A stretch of DNA of 14,519 bases from Hyphomicrobium sp. (lineage in GTDB: Bacteria > Pseudomonadota > Alphaproteobacteria > Rhizobiales > Hyphomicrobiaceae). The stretch is taken from NCBI GenBank assembly GCA_030598645.1, contig JAUVPN010000020.1:1-14519 (forward strand). Direction: 5' to 3'. Below the pieces are notes generated by a model, which was not told the DNA's origin, searched no databases, and saw nothing but the letters and a program-made list of their open reading frames with translations. Shown in pieces: positions 7,306 to 14,519 of this stretch. Positions within the stretch are counted from its first letter, which is position 1. Each line of letters opens with the position of its first letter. The position numbers were made by a program, and so were the translations under genes.

Positions 7306-10300
7306 CTAGTTTTTTCGTTGACTGTCAAACGTCCGCGATGACCACCCATGGGTCGTGATGGATCCGGTCGAGGTATCGGCACCTGGGGCAGGCATTCTCG
7401 AGGTGCGGGCTTTGTTTTTCGTTGAAGAAGCAGACCCATCATACGTGCGCGGCTGCACCTTGGGGTTCGGGTTGGTCATCTGGAAGATCTCGCGGAAAAT
7501 ACCAGGCGCTACCATCGAGAATGGATTGACGATCACCTGCGGACTCTCCATCCGCCCTTGAATTGCAAATGTAATTCCCAACACACCATCACATTTTGGT
7601 CCTGTTAGGATCGGTCCAAAAATCGGTATGTCACAGAACGCGCTGTTCAGCCCCTGAAGCGGCACGTAGGTCCCACCAAGATTTACCCGGTGCGTCTTAA
7701 AATCCACTTTGCCGCGGAATGAAGCGCCAAGTATCGGCCCGCGAACATAGGACTCTTCCATTACGAATTGTCCGAATCCTACAGAGAATGGTACTCGCAT
7801 GCGATCGAACTCAAACACCTCGCGCACGACCTTGCGCTTCGGCGGCCGGTTGCTTCCGATTGCAGGGCGACCGTCATTGAGACCGCTAAAGACCTCCGAG
7901 ACGACGGGGTCGCCGAGGATACTAAATTTGTCGACCCAAAGAATTCCTGTCTTCTCCGCCGGCCCCTTTCCATCGAGGTTAACCTCAAGCCTTACTTGGC
8001 CGCCCTTCACGTTGGGATAAAAGTCGATGAGCCGGAAGGCCTGGCCCGCGTCAGTGGAATCAGCAAGCAATTTGCGCGGCTGACCGGGCTTCTGCTCCAG
8101 CACAGTGACAAGGGGCGCGCCGCCATCGAGCGTTCCGCGGCCGTTTAGCATGGTGAGTTTCTCGCCCCGCTTGGAGAGGATGAGCTTGACGTTTCGCAAG
8201 TTCACCTCGGAGAAACCAATCACCGTTCCAACTTCGATCTCCAAATCAACGCCCTCACGGGGTTTTCTCGGTTTGGGACGGCTCTCGGAGATCTGTCCCA
8301 GAGAGAACAGAGAGCGGAAAAAATCACGTCCATCGAAGGTAGGGCCGCGAGCTTTTATTTTCCATACGTCATTGGATCCCAGCGCACCTTGCAACTCCAA
8401 ACGCGTCACAACGTCGAGCGAAAAATCTGGGAAGTAGAACTCACGCAACCGATTATCCGCATCGATCGCCAGCCACCCCTCAATGGCCACGTCATCACCG
8501 GCGACCTTGAAATTTTGCAGTTCAATCTTGTGGGTGCGCCCTTGCGCAATTTCGCATTGCAATATTGCCTTGCGGCCCGGAGGCTTTCGCCATGCGACAT
8601 TCTCCAGAACAAGGTCTGCATTTGTCAGATCCGCGCGCAGCTTGATTTCAGGCTCGTCAATTCGACCTATCGTAATCGTGACCTCGACCGGTATCTCACC
8701 TTGCACAATATGATTGATATCTAGGCCGAGTTGGTTGCGATCCGATTTGTCGAGCGTAGCTGTCAACCTTAGTGGGGGTTGCTTATCAAGCGCTGCATCG
8801 AATATGCGATGCCACCCGACCTTGGTCCGCACACCATTGAAAAGCATCTCGCCTTTGACGTCGATCGCCTTCTCCGTGAGATCAATGTCGAAGTCTGCAT
8901 CACGAAGCTCGTAGGGGCCGATAATTCCTCTTGCGCGCCCATCGCTAACGCGCAATCGGCCGGCGACCTTGATTTCGCTCATCTGCAGATCGGATAATAG
9001 CGGCAAAGTGATTTTGTAGTCTCCCTCAACCTTTCCCTCTATGCCTTCGGTAGGCACGCCTGCCTCTTGTAGGATTCTCAACGGCGACCTCTCCAGTACT
9101 TCCAAAACCGCGTCGAGCGGCGCCTCCGAATCGAAAAAAATGTCGGCCATTGGCGTTTCGCCAAAGATGTCGATAACCCTTAAGCGCCCTGCCTTCAGGG
9201 GCACGCGCCGATCCAGCCCAAGCACAATTGCGGACTTGGGAATGTTGACTTCCAAACTATCGTTGTCCAATCGGACCGTTGCACGCGGCGCCTCCAGAGG
9301 AGGCGTGTCTTTGACCACTTGGAACTGCAAATCGGCTGCGCCCAGCTCCATTGAAAGACGATGATGTACGGGCTTCGCGGCGACTTTTTCCGGACTCAAA
9401 TGCGCACCACTCACAAAGCGGAAAGAACCACCAAGCATTTGGCCATGTGTTACGCGCTCGCCCACCCACTCACGCGCGCCCGGCGCGATCGCCTTTGGCC
9501 ACAACGCCTTGAGCACATTGATCGGCATCGGACTCAGGGTGCCTTCTATCTTCGTGCTGGCCGGGTCGACACCGGCTACGAAGTCGCCTGAAAGCGCAAC
9601 CTCGGCCCCACCCGCCTTTAGACTGAATGCCCCAAGCTGGACCTCACCGCGACGCGGCAGTATGCGCCCCTTCGCCTCCAACTGATCGAGCTGCACCGGC
9701 AGCACACCAAACTCGTCAGCGGCCAGTACACCCTCAATCGCCTTCAGCTCGTAACGCCAAGCCGAATGCGCATTGCCACGCTCCTCATTCTCCAACGTCC
9801 CCGCAAGCGTGACTCTGCTGCCGCGCCAGCGCAGCGTTGATTGCGACAGTTCCGCCCGCTGCGCCTCGCCGTCATAAGCGACATTGATCAGGCCGCCGTC
9901 GACCTCCAGCGGCGCGTCTGCGAGCGCAGGCAGACGCAAATTGCCACGACCAACCTGCAGACCAAGTGCACCTGTGAGAATATCGCCTTGAGCGGAAAGC
10001 TCGAGCGTCGCGTTACCGGCAACAGGCATGTCGAAAGACTGGAGAAGACTCAACTGCGGAACTGCAGCCGCTAAACTGCGGGGCACTAGTCCACGGATCG
10101 ACGTCCTCAACGTTAGCGTTTTTGAGTTTGCAGTCTCATCTGTCTCAAAATTGAGGTGCCAAGGCGCTCCTTGTGCACCCTGCGCGCCAATCGTCGCATG
10201 CCCTGCGATGATACTTCGCATCGTAGCATGCATAAAGCCGACGGAGACAGATGGCACCTGCCATTGAGTCGTTCGCCCTGCGTAATCCAGGATAACAGTC

Positions 10301-10977
10301 GCGTTCCGCAGGCCCACCTCTCTCAAATAAGAGCTGGCATCGAGCCGCTGGCGCGCGCGTGCCGACATATCGGTGACAACGCGGGCAAGATCGATCCGCT
10401 TCAGTGAAGCGGCCGCGGGGGCCGGGGCGGCTCTGACTACTGCTTGCGCGGGAGCTTCGTCGCGCTCCTTAGCCATATTAGCGTCTAAGGCAACGTCCAA
10501 GGGCTTCGAGAAACTCATCGACAGGCCACGCTCATCTGAATAGAAAAGGAAGAGGCGCGGCTCGATTAGCTCTACTCGTGACGGCACAACCCGTGCTGAC
10601 CATAGTGCCGCCGTGCTGAGTTCTACGGCCGCAAGCGGCGCTGACACAACAACTTTGCCGTCCGTCTCGCGAATGCGAAGATTGCGCAGCCGAAACTCGA
10701 GTCCACCCCTTCCCGATAGGCTCACGACGGCATCATCAATATCGACAGTGTTGCCGTTAAGCTCGGCCGCAATGCCACGCTCAATTGGCGCAACCATGAA
10801 ATTCAGTGAGATCGGACCGTGTCGTAGCCGCACATATCCAAGACCGAGAACCAGCACCACCAACATGATCAAAGGCGCGAGTATGAATAGGGATCTACCC
10901 AGGCCATGCAGAATATGATCGCACGTTGAAGCGACAGCCGCGAGCCGCCGCCGAGTTACCGAATCTGGCTCTCCCAT
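7306..10977 (-). CDS. Large AsmA/YhdP-like protein (DUF3971-type), inner-membrane anchored
   Basis: From ATG 10977 this is a 1223-aa protein. It has one membrane segment near the N-terminus (about 28-49, LFILAPLIMLVVLVLGLGYV) and a very long periplasmic part of beta-strand repeats. The C-terminal signature IQGRMESPQVIVNPFSMVAPG followed by IFREIFQ is typical of the AsmA-like C-terminal region of YhdP/DUF3971 proteins. Known relatives (YhdP, TamB, YdbH in E. coli) form grooved bridges that move phospholipids between inner and outer membrane; the same role here is inference. The last 50 or so residues are a Ser/Thr/Lys-rich tail with no recognisable domain. Start choice is uncertain. TTG 11028 has AAGGGG 7 bases before it and would add 17 residues; TTG 11061 opens the frame earliest. 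It is convergent with tyrS and divergent from bcp. Confidence 0.88.
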   Translation of the reverse strand: MGEPDSVTRRRLAAVASTCDHILHGLGRSLFILAPLIMLVVLVLGLGYVRLRHGPISLNFMVAPIERGIAAELNGNTVDIDDAVVSLSGRGGLEFRLRNLRIRETDGKVVVSAPLAAVELSTAALWSARVVPSRVELIEPRLFLFYSDERGLSMSFSKPLDVALDANMAKERDEAPAQAVVRAAPAPAAASLKRIDLARVVTDMSARARQRLDASSYLREVGLRNATVILDYAGRTTQWQVPSVSVGFMHATMRSIIAGHATIGAQGAQGAPWHLNFETDETANSKTLTLRTSIRGLVPRSLAAAVPQLSLLQSFDMPVAGNATLELSAQGDILTGALGLQVGRGNLRLPALADAPLEVDGGLINVAYDGEAQRAELSQSTLRWRGSRVTLAGTLENEERGNAHSAWRYELKAIEGVLAADEFGVLPVQLDQLEAKGRILPRRGEVQLGAFSLKAGGAEVALSGDFVAGVDPASTKIEGTLSPMPINVLKALWPKAIAPGAREWVGERVTHGQMLGGSFRFVSGAHLSPEKVAAKPVHHRLSMELGAADLQFQVVKDTPPLEAPRATVRLDNDSLEVNIPKSAIVLGLDRRVPLKAGRLRVIDIFGETPMADIFFDSEAPLDAVLEVLERSPLRILQEAGVPTEGIEGKVEGDYKITLPLLSDLQMSEIKVAGRLRVSDGRARGIIGPYELRDADFDIDLTEKAIDVKGEMLFNGVRTKVGWHRIFDAALDKQPPLRLTATLDKSDRNQLGLDINHIVQGEIPVEVTITIGRIDEPEIKLRADLTNADLVLENVAWRKPPGRKAILQCEIAQGRTHKIELQNFKVAGDDVAIEGWLAIDADNRLREFYFPDFSLDVVTRLELQGALGSNDVWKIKARGPTFDGRDFFRSLFSLGQISESRPKPRKPREGVDLEIEVGTVIGFSEVNLRNVKLILSKRGEKLTMLNGRGTLDGGAPLVTVLEQKPGQPRKLLADSTDAGQAFRLIDFYPNVKGGQVRLEVNLDGKGPAEKTGILWVDKFSILGDPVVSEVFSGLNDGRPAIGSNRPPKRKVVREVFEFDRMRVPFSVGFGQFVMEESYVRGPILGASFRGKVDFKTHRVNLGGTYVPLQGLNSAFCDIPIFGPILTGPKCDGVLGITFAIQGRMESPQVIVNPFSMVAPGIFREIFQMTNPNPKVQPRTYDGSASSTKNKARTSRMPAPGADTSTGSITTHGWSSRTFDSQRKN

Positions 10978-11339
10978 TGGCGCGTGCGCGTGATCTGGTT
11001 CACTGTTACGTCTTGCCGTCTTATGCAAGCCAGCGCCCCTTACGGCTTCCCAAGAATTCAACCAGACGCAAATCTATATTGCTGCCGATGCATTGCAGCC
11101 TTCCCCACCGGACGCTGTCCCGACGTCGACGGGCGTCGAGGAACACTCCTGCGGCTCTAACTCGATACTTCTGCGCAGCACCGAATGCCCTCACCCTGAC
11201 CCGGCCTCAACAACGACAGAAAGGTGCCGCGCGTGGCCCCATGCCACCTTTGCGCCGCCCCAGACATGATGCCAACGGTATGGCATACGTAGTGGGTCAC
11301 GTGCAGGGGCAAAAGCGACAAAAGAAAGGCACAATAGTG
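10978..11339. other. Divergent intergenic region between the AsmA-like gene and bcp
   Basis: About 360 bases (about 310 if the AsmA-like gene starts at TTG 11028) hold no gene I can support. The bcp frame stays open through this stretch, but its translation is Arg/Pro-rich and unlike the peroxiredoxin family. Both divergent promoters should lie here; I could not identify clear -35/-10 pairs. An AAGG purine stretch near 11327 serves as the bcp ribosome binding site. Confidence 0.5.
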
Positions 11340-11807
11340 ATGATCGAGGATGGTATGAACGCGCCTGATTTCGAACTCCCGGATGCGGACACAGAGCACG
11401 TGCGGCTCTCGCAGCTCAGGGGCCGGCCGGTCGTCATCTATTTTTACCCCAAGGACGATACTTCGGGTTGTACGGCCGAAGCTAAAAGTTTCTCGTGCCA
11501 TGCCGAGGCGTTCAAAGAAGCTGGTGCCCAAGTCATAGGTATTTCGCCCGACAGCCCGACAAGCCATCACAAATTCGCCGCCAAATACGACCTAAATGTC
11601 CGCCTTCTCGCCGACGAGGAGAAAGCGGCGGCCCAGGCCTATGGAGTCTGGGTCGAAAAAAACATGTACGGACGAAAGTACATGGGGGTCGAACGCTCAA
11701 CCTTCCTGGTGGACGCCGCAGGTAAGATCGTACGGAGCTGGCGCAAAGTGAAAGTGACAGGGCACGCAGAGGAGGTACTCGCAGCGGTTCAGGGCTTGAC
11801 GTCGTAG
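11340..11807 (+). CDS. bcp: Thioredoxin-dependent peroxiredoxin, Bcp/PrxQ type
   Basis: Bcp/PrxQ reduces hydrogen peroxide and organic hydroperoxides in the cytoplasm, recycled by thioredoxin. The 155-aa protein has the family start (APDFELPDADTEHVRLSQLRG) and the active-site segment VVIYFYPKDDTSGCTAEA with peroxidatic Cys44. The resolving Cys found five residues later in E. coli Bcp is replaced by Lys49. Cys53 (SFSCHAEAF) is nearby, so this is either an atypical two-Cys or a one-Cys form. ERSTFLVDAAGKI closes the fold. Start is ATG 11340, or GTG 11337 directly before it; GTG would be 7 bases from AAAGG and gives the same protein plus one residue. The frame reaches back to 10926, but that extension has no peroxiredoxin sequence. 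Confidence 0.94.
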   Translation: MIEDGMNAPDFELPDADTEHVRLSQLRGRPVVIYFYPKDDTSGCTAEAKSFSCHAEAFKEAGAQVIGISPDSPTSHHKFAAKYDLNVRLLADEEKAAAQAYGVWVEKNMYGRKYMGVERSTFLVDAAGKIVRSWRKVKVTGHAEEVLAAVQGLTS

Positions 11808-11916
11808 CGCAACAAGTAGAGGGGCCTGCCGCCTAGATGGGCGAGAAAACCGCTAAACATTTGTCCCTGCGCGCCGAGACAGCGCGAGCCTCGTGCCGCA
11901 CTGAATGGAGTCTCTA

Positions 11917-12042
11917 ATGCGAACCGTGACCAAGCTTAGAAAACATGCTAGGGGATCGGTAGGGGAGAGGCATTCGGTGGCTTCAGTCGTAGGGTGTTGG
12001 CGTCACAAAAAACCCAAAGCACTTGGTTTTTTTGCGTCATAG
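11917..12042 (+). CDS. Possible 41-codon leader ORF ahead of the bactofilin gene
   Basis: ATG 11917 is preceded by GGAG with 6-base spacing. The frame runs 41 codons to TAG 12040-12042, which touches the AGGAGG ribosome binding site of the bactofilin gene. The translation is basic (MRTVTKLRKHARGSVGERHS for the first 20), has one Cys and ends in a KKPKALGFF-type segment. That segment is written across an A/T-flanked hairpin, so it may be no more than read-through of a terminator. I recognise no family. It could be a leader peptide whose translation affects the hairpin or feeds ribosomes to the next gene, or chance. Confidence 0.3.
   Translation: MRTVTKLRKHARGSVGERHSVASVVGCWRHKKPKALGFFAS
12007..12033 (+). 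terminator. Rho-independent terminator or attenuator-like hairpin
   Basis: A run of six A is followed by CCCAA, the loop AGCAC, TTGG and seven T. The CCAA/TTGG stem continues into A:T pairs with one bulged C and ends in a T run on the plus strand. It could terminate bcp transcription or act as an attenuator if the bactofilin promoter lies upstream. The GC core is short, so strength is uncertain. The hexamer GCGTCA stands on both sides (12000-12005 and 12034-12039). Confidence 0.45.
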
Positions 12043-12048
12043 AGGAGG
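12043..12048 (+). promoter_or_regulatory. Strong ribosome binding site of the bactofilin gene
   Basis: A perfect AGGAGG lies 9 bases before ATG 12058 and fixes that start. It directly follows the stop of the possible leader ORF. Confidence 0.75.
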
Positions 12049-12057
12049 TGGATTCTG

Positions 12058-12573
12058 ATGTTGCCGAATTTCAAGAAATCCGAGACACAATTGCCGAAGC
12101 CCGCTTCGGGAAGCATGGCATCCGGATCGACCGCCCAAGGTGTTGGCACACGGCCGATGGGCGTAGTGCGCGGTTCTGATCGAAACGCCCCCTCCGTCAT
12201 TGGGCCGGATCTGACGATCAACGGCAACCTGGTCTCCAAAGGTGAAGTTCAGATCGACGGCGAAGTGCAAGGGGATATCCACGGAACTTATGTCGTGATC
12301 GGCGAAAAGGCCCGTATTACTGGCGGTATAATCGCCGAGGAAGTGATTGTGCGAGGCCACGTAATGGGCTCACTACGTGGCAAGCGCGTTATGCTGCAGT
12401 CATCAAGCCATGTGGAGGGCGATGTCTTTCACCAGACGCTCGCAATTGAGCAGGGTGCGTTCTTTGAAGGAAAATCTCGTCGTTCTGAGGACCCAATTGC
12501 GGGGGTGCAGAAAGCAGAATTTCCGGCAGTCGGCACAGCTCCTTATAACGAAGACCAAGATACCTCCGCTTAA
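12058..12573 (+). CDS. Bactofilin (polymer-forming cytoskeletal protein)
   Basis: Bactofilins polymerise without nucleotide into membrane-associated filaments that recruit cell-wall enzymes and shape the cell. The protein is 171 aa. A disordered Ser/Gly/Thr-rich N-terminus (about 8-44) precedes the right-handed beta-helix core (about 45-142). The core shows the regular hydrophobic/Gly pattern of the family: VIGPDLTINGNLVSKGEVQI, then DGEVQGDI, EEVIVRGHVMGSLRGKRVML and HVEGDV. A short charged tail follows. The first residues, MLPNFKK, recall the short hydrophobic/basic membrane-targeting peptide described for other bactofilins; that role is inference. There is no transmembrane helix. In many alphaproteobacteria an M23 peptidase gene adjoins the bactofilin gene; none is present in this window. 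Confidence 0.93.
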   Translation: MLPNFKKSETQLPKPASGSMASGSTAQGVGTRPMGVVRGSDRNAPSVIGPDLTINGNLVSKGEVQIDGEVQGDIHGTYVVIGEKARITGGIIAEEVIVRGHVMGSLRGKRVMLQSSSHVEGDVFHQTLAIEQGAFFEGKSRRSEDPIAGVQKAEFPAVGTAPYNEDQDTSA

Positions 12574-12640
12574 ACGTAAGGGGCCCGAGGCTGCCGCAAA
12601 GTGAGCGCCCGTGCTGCCAAGTCCTCTGCCAAATTTGACG

Positions 12641-12670
12641 AGTGCTTGGTCAAGGTGTTTGCCAGGCACT
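12641..12670 (+). terminator. Weak hairpin between bactofilin and ATPase genes
   Basis: AGTGCTTGG (12641-12649) pairs with CCAGGCACT (12662-12670) over a 12-base loop, with one G:U pair in the plus-strand RNA. It spans the stop codon of the convergent ATPase gene and has no T run. It may help end the bactofilin transcript, or may be chance. Confidence 0.25.
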
Positions 12671-14519
12671 GATCGCGATCCTATGTCCGCCTAACGCCGC
12701 AAACGTGCTCTCACGGCAGGTTAGCACCAGCACCTGATGGCTATTGGCTGCGCGCTTGAGCGCCGTAAACATGCGCTCGATGCGTTGATCATCCGAGTAG
12801 ACGAGCGCGTCGTCGAGTATCAGAGGAGCCGGTGAAGCGGTTTCCGCCAACAGGCCTCCGAACCCAAGACGAACGAGTACGGCGAGTTGTTCCTGCGTAC
12901 CTTTGCTCAAATTGCCAAGCGCCTCAGAATCATCGCCCCGCTGCAGCTCCTTCGGTGCAAGACCATCGCCGAAACCGAGCAGCGCCTCAGGAAATACAAT
13001 GCTTATATAGGGGGTGAGCCTGTCTAGAACGGGTTTGGAAAAGCGCTCACGCGTCTCGCTCACTGCCACAGCACATTCACGATCGAGGAGTTGCAGGGCC
13101 TGGACCTGATCGGCCATGTTTTGCGTGCGCGTTTCGACGGAAGCGAGCTTTTCCTCCAGTTCAGCTAGGCACGCGCTAACGTCACCATCGCGGTCCGCTT
13201 TCAGTTCGCCTTCAATGCCAGCCTCCTTCCGGCGTATCTCGACCAGGTCGCGCTCAGCGCTTGCTAGCGCGCCTTCTGCACGCTCAGCATCTGCTTTCAT
13301 TGCGTCAAATCGAGCATCTTCTGGCGCCTTTTCGCGCCAGGCAGCAAGATCACGCACCGCTGCACTGAGATCAGACTCTGCCTCCGCTACCGCTGCCAAT
13401 AATTTCTCCAACTCACGTTTACGTACGGCCTGGTCGCCAAGGCTCTGAGAGAGCATCTTGATCCGTCTGCCCCGCTCGTGAACCCGCCCACTCAACCCCG
13501 CCTCATCTTTCCCGACCTGATCCTGTTCTTGCTCCATTTTTTCCAGCTGCCCCTCCGCATCGCCAAGCTCGTCTGCGAGCTCCCGGCTGCGTAGTTCGAG
13601 ATCGGCCTGTGCTAAATGGCAAATATCCTTTATTGACGGGGCATCCGAAAAACTCTCAGCATACGCGCGCTCAAGGCATTCCAATCCATTGGGTGCAATC
13701 GCCCTAAGTTGCATGCTCGTCTCGGCCAACCTAGCCTCAAGGACGCGGCGCTGGCCGAGGCGCTTTTCGGCTTCGTCTATCGAGTCCGTACCGGCGCGTT
13801 TCAAAAGCGCGCGCAATTTTTCTTCATGCAAAGCAAGATTAGATTGGTCCTGCCCCAGACTCTCTAACCGTCCCGGAGCAACGGTCACCACTCCTACGCC
13901 GCTGATCTCAAGGTCGATAGGCTGGCAGGGATTCAGAGTCTCGCCGTCTTTGAGGACACGGCCCTCAACGCGGACCTCCGACCTGGCGCCATCTGCATAG
14001 ACTATCGAGACTCGAGGCGCCGCGGCTGACAGCCTTGCCTTGATTGTCTCTACGCTTGAAATTTCACGCCGCGCAGCGATGACAAGACCTTCCTCGGCAC
14101 AATTGTTTACAACCTCGCCAGTAAGTGCTTTGTGCTCAGCAGCAAGACCGCGCGCCACCTGCAAATGCTCTTCTGCCTGCTTTGCGCGTTCAACCAAATC
14201 TAAGGCCTTGAGGTGCTCCTCGACAGTGTCTAGCGACGCTTTAATTTCATCGCGACTGCGCCGGCACTCAACGACGCGCGCCTGACAATCAGCAGCGCGA
14301 CGTGTCATCTCAATCATTGCAGGCGCATCCTGCCGCGCCTCATCTTCGAGCTTCGCAAGATCCGTGATGCGGCACTCAAAACTTGTCAGAGCTGCCCTCA
14401 AGGCTACGAGTCGTTCCTCATGTGACTGCTGCGCCTGCTTAGAATGCCGGCATTTCTCCCTAGCCTTAAGCGCTTCGTGAAACTCAGCACGCATCGCCCC
14501 AGCTGCCGCCACCCGCGCC
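12650..14519 (-). CDS. SMC/YhaN-like coiled-coil ATPase (COG4717 type), C-terminal part
   Basis: About 620 residues of the C-terminal part are visible; the frame is open at the right edge, so Walker A and the true start lie outside. The GTG near 14512 is internal, not the start. Long heptad-like coiled coils (about 5-165 and 218-500) flank a short non-coiled beta-type insert (about 167-213, ending LEISGVGVVTVAP). The C-terminal ATPase lobe has the ABC signature LSKGTQEQL (535-543), Walker B LILDDAL (564-570) and a D-loop YSDDQR (572-577). This layout fits the YhaN/SbcC/RecF-type ATPases thought to act on DNA, often encoded next to an SbcD-like metallophosphoesterase, which would be looked for to the right. 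DNA repair or chromosome maintenance is the likely role, by family only. It is convergent with the bactofilin gene. Confidence 0.87.
   Translation of the reverse strand, partial: ARVAAAGAMRAEFHEALKAREKCRHSKQAQQSHEERLVALRAALTSFECRITDLAKLEDEARQDAPAMIEMTRRAADCQARVVECRRSRDEIKASLDTVEEHLKALDLVERAKQAEEHLQVARGLAAEHKALTGEVVNNCAEEGLVIAARREISSVETIKARLSAAAPRVSIVYADGARSEVRVEGRVLKDGETLNPCQPIDLEISGVGVVTVAPGRLESLGQDQSNLALHEEKLRALLKRAGTDSIDEAEKRLGQRRVLEARLAETSMQLRAIAPNGLECLERAYAESFSDAPSIKDICHLAQADLELRSRELADELGDAEGQLEKMEQEQDQVGKDEAGLSGRVHERGRRIKMLSQSLGDQAVRKRELEKLLAAVAEAESDLSAAVRDLAAWREKAPEDARFDAMKADAERAEGALASAERDLVEIRRKEAGIEGELKADRDGDVSACLAELEEKLASVETRTQNMADQVQALQLLDRECAVAVSETRERFSKPVLDRLTPYISIVFPEALLGFGDGLAPKELQRGDDSEALGNLSKGTQEQLAVLVRLGFGGLLAETASPAPLILDDALVYSDDQRIERMFTALKRAANSHQVLVLTCRESTFAALGGHRIAISAWQTP

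Noticed and set aside
10196..10231. Nested inverted repeat (outer GCATGC copies, inner TGCGA/TCGCA)
   Set aside because: It lies inside the AsmA-like coding sequence, where the repeated codons (GHAT and HATM segments) explain it; there is no sign of a regulatory role.
10926..11336. Long open frame fused in front of bcp
   Set aside because: The Arg/Pro-rich translation resembles no peroxiredoxin extension, overlaps the start of the AsmA-like gene on the other strand and has no supporting start site.
12650..14519. Coiled-coil ATPase as part of a phage-defence system
   Set aside because: Only the C-terminal half is visible and the neighbours are housekeeping genes. The sequence fits the YhaN/COG4717 maintenance type, and no nuclease, restriction or toxin gene accompanies it in the window.
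1..14519. CRISPR arrays, transposons, prophage remnants, tRNA or rRNA genes
   Set aside because: None seen: no spaced direct repeats, terminal inverted repeats with a transposase, integrase motifs or tRNA-like cloverleaf sequences.

Overview
The window is a dense stretch of housekeeping and envelope genes from an alphaproteobacterium. It is most likely a member of the Hyphomicrobiales (Rhizobiales): the protein sequences look alphaproteobacterial, an Rrf2 regulator and a NifS/IscS-type cysteine desulfurase stand directly in front of sufB, and an Irr/ICE-like operator lies in the suf promoter region. The genus cannot be fixed from sequence alone. Base composition is moderately GC-rich and even throughout. 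I see no insertion sequence, integrase, CRISPR array, tRNA or rRNA, and nothing that looks recently acquired.

Left block (1-2994, minus strand): the start of a SUF iron-sulfur cluster assembly operon, reading off the left edge. The order is an IscR-like Rrf2 repressor, a class I cysteine desulfurase (ATGA overlap), then SufB (cut by the edge). A sigma70-like promoter (2966-2994) has an inverted repeat over its -10 and an ICE-like box just downstream. This suggests double control, by Fe-S status through IscR and by iron/heme through Irr.

Middle block (3072-7287): on the plus strand, a COG2945-type alpha/beta hydrolase with an odd Glu/Arg/Gln-rich tail, then a membrane-anchored M28 zinc peptidase. 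On the minus strand is anmK (recycling of anhydro-MurNAc from peptidoglycan). Divergent from anmK is tyrS (tyrosyl-tRNA synthetase).

Right block (7306-14519): a very large inner-membrane-anchored AsmA/YhdP-like protein (minus), probably involved in lipid transport or outer-membrane homeostasis; divergent from it a Bcp-type peroxiredoxin (plus). Next is a 250-base interval with a possible 41-codon leader ORF overlapping an A/T-flanked hairpin, then a bactofilin (plus). Last is the C-terminal half of a large SMC/YhaN-like (COG4717) coiled-coil ATPase (minus), cut by the right edge.

I did not find a convincing new multi-gene system. The points most worth checking are the layered suf promoter, the leader ORF and hairpin in front of the bactofilin gene, and the charged tail on the hydrolase.
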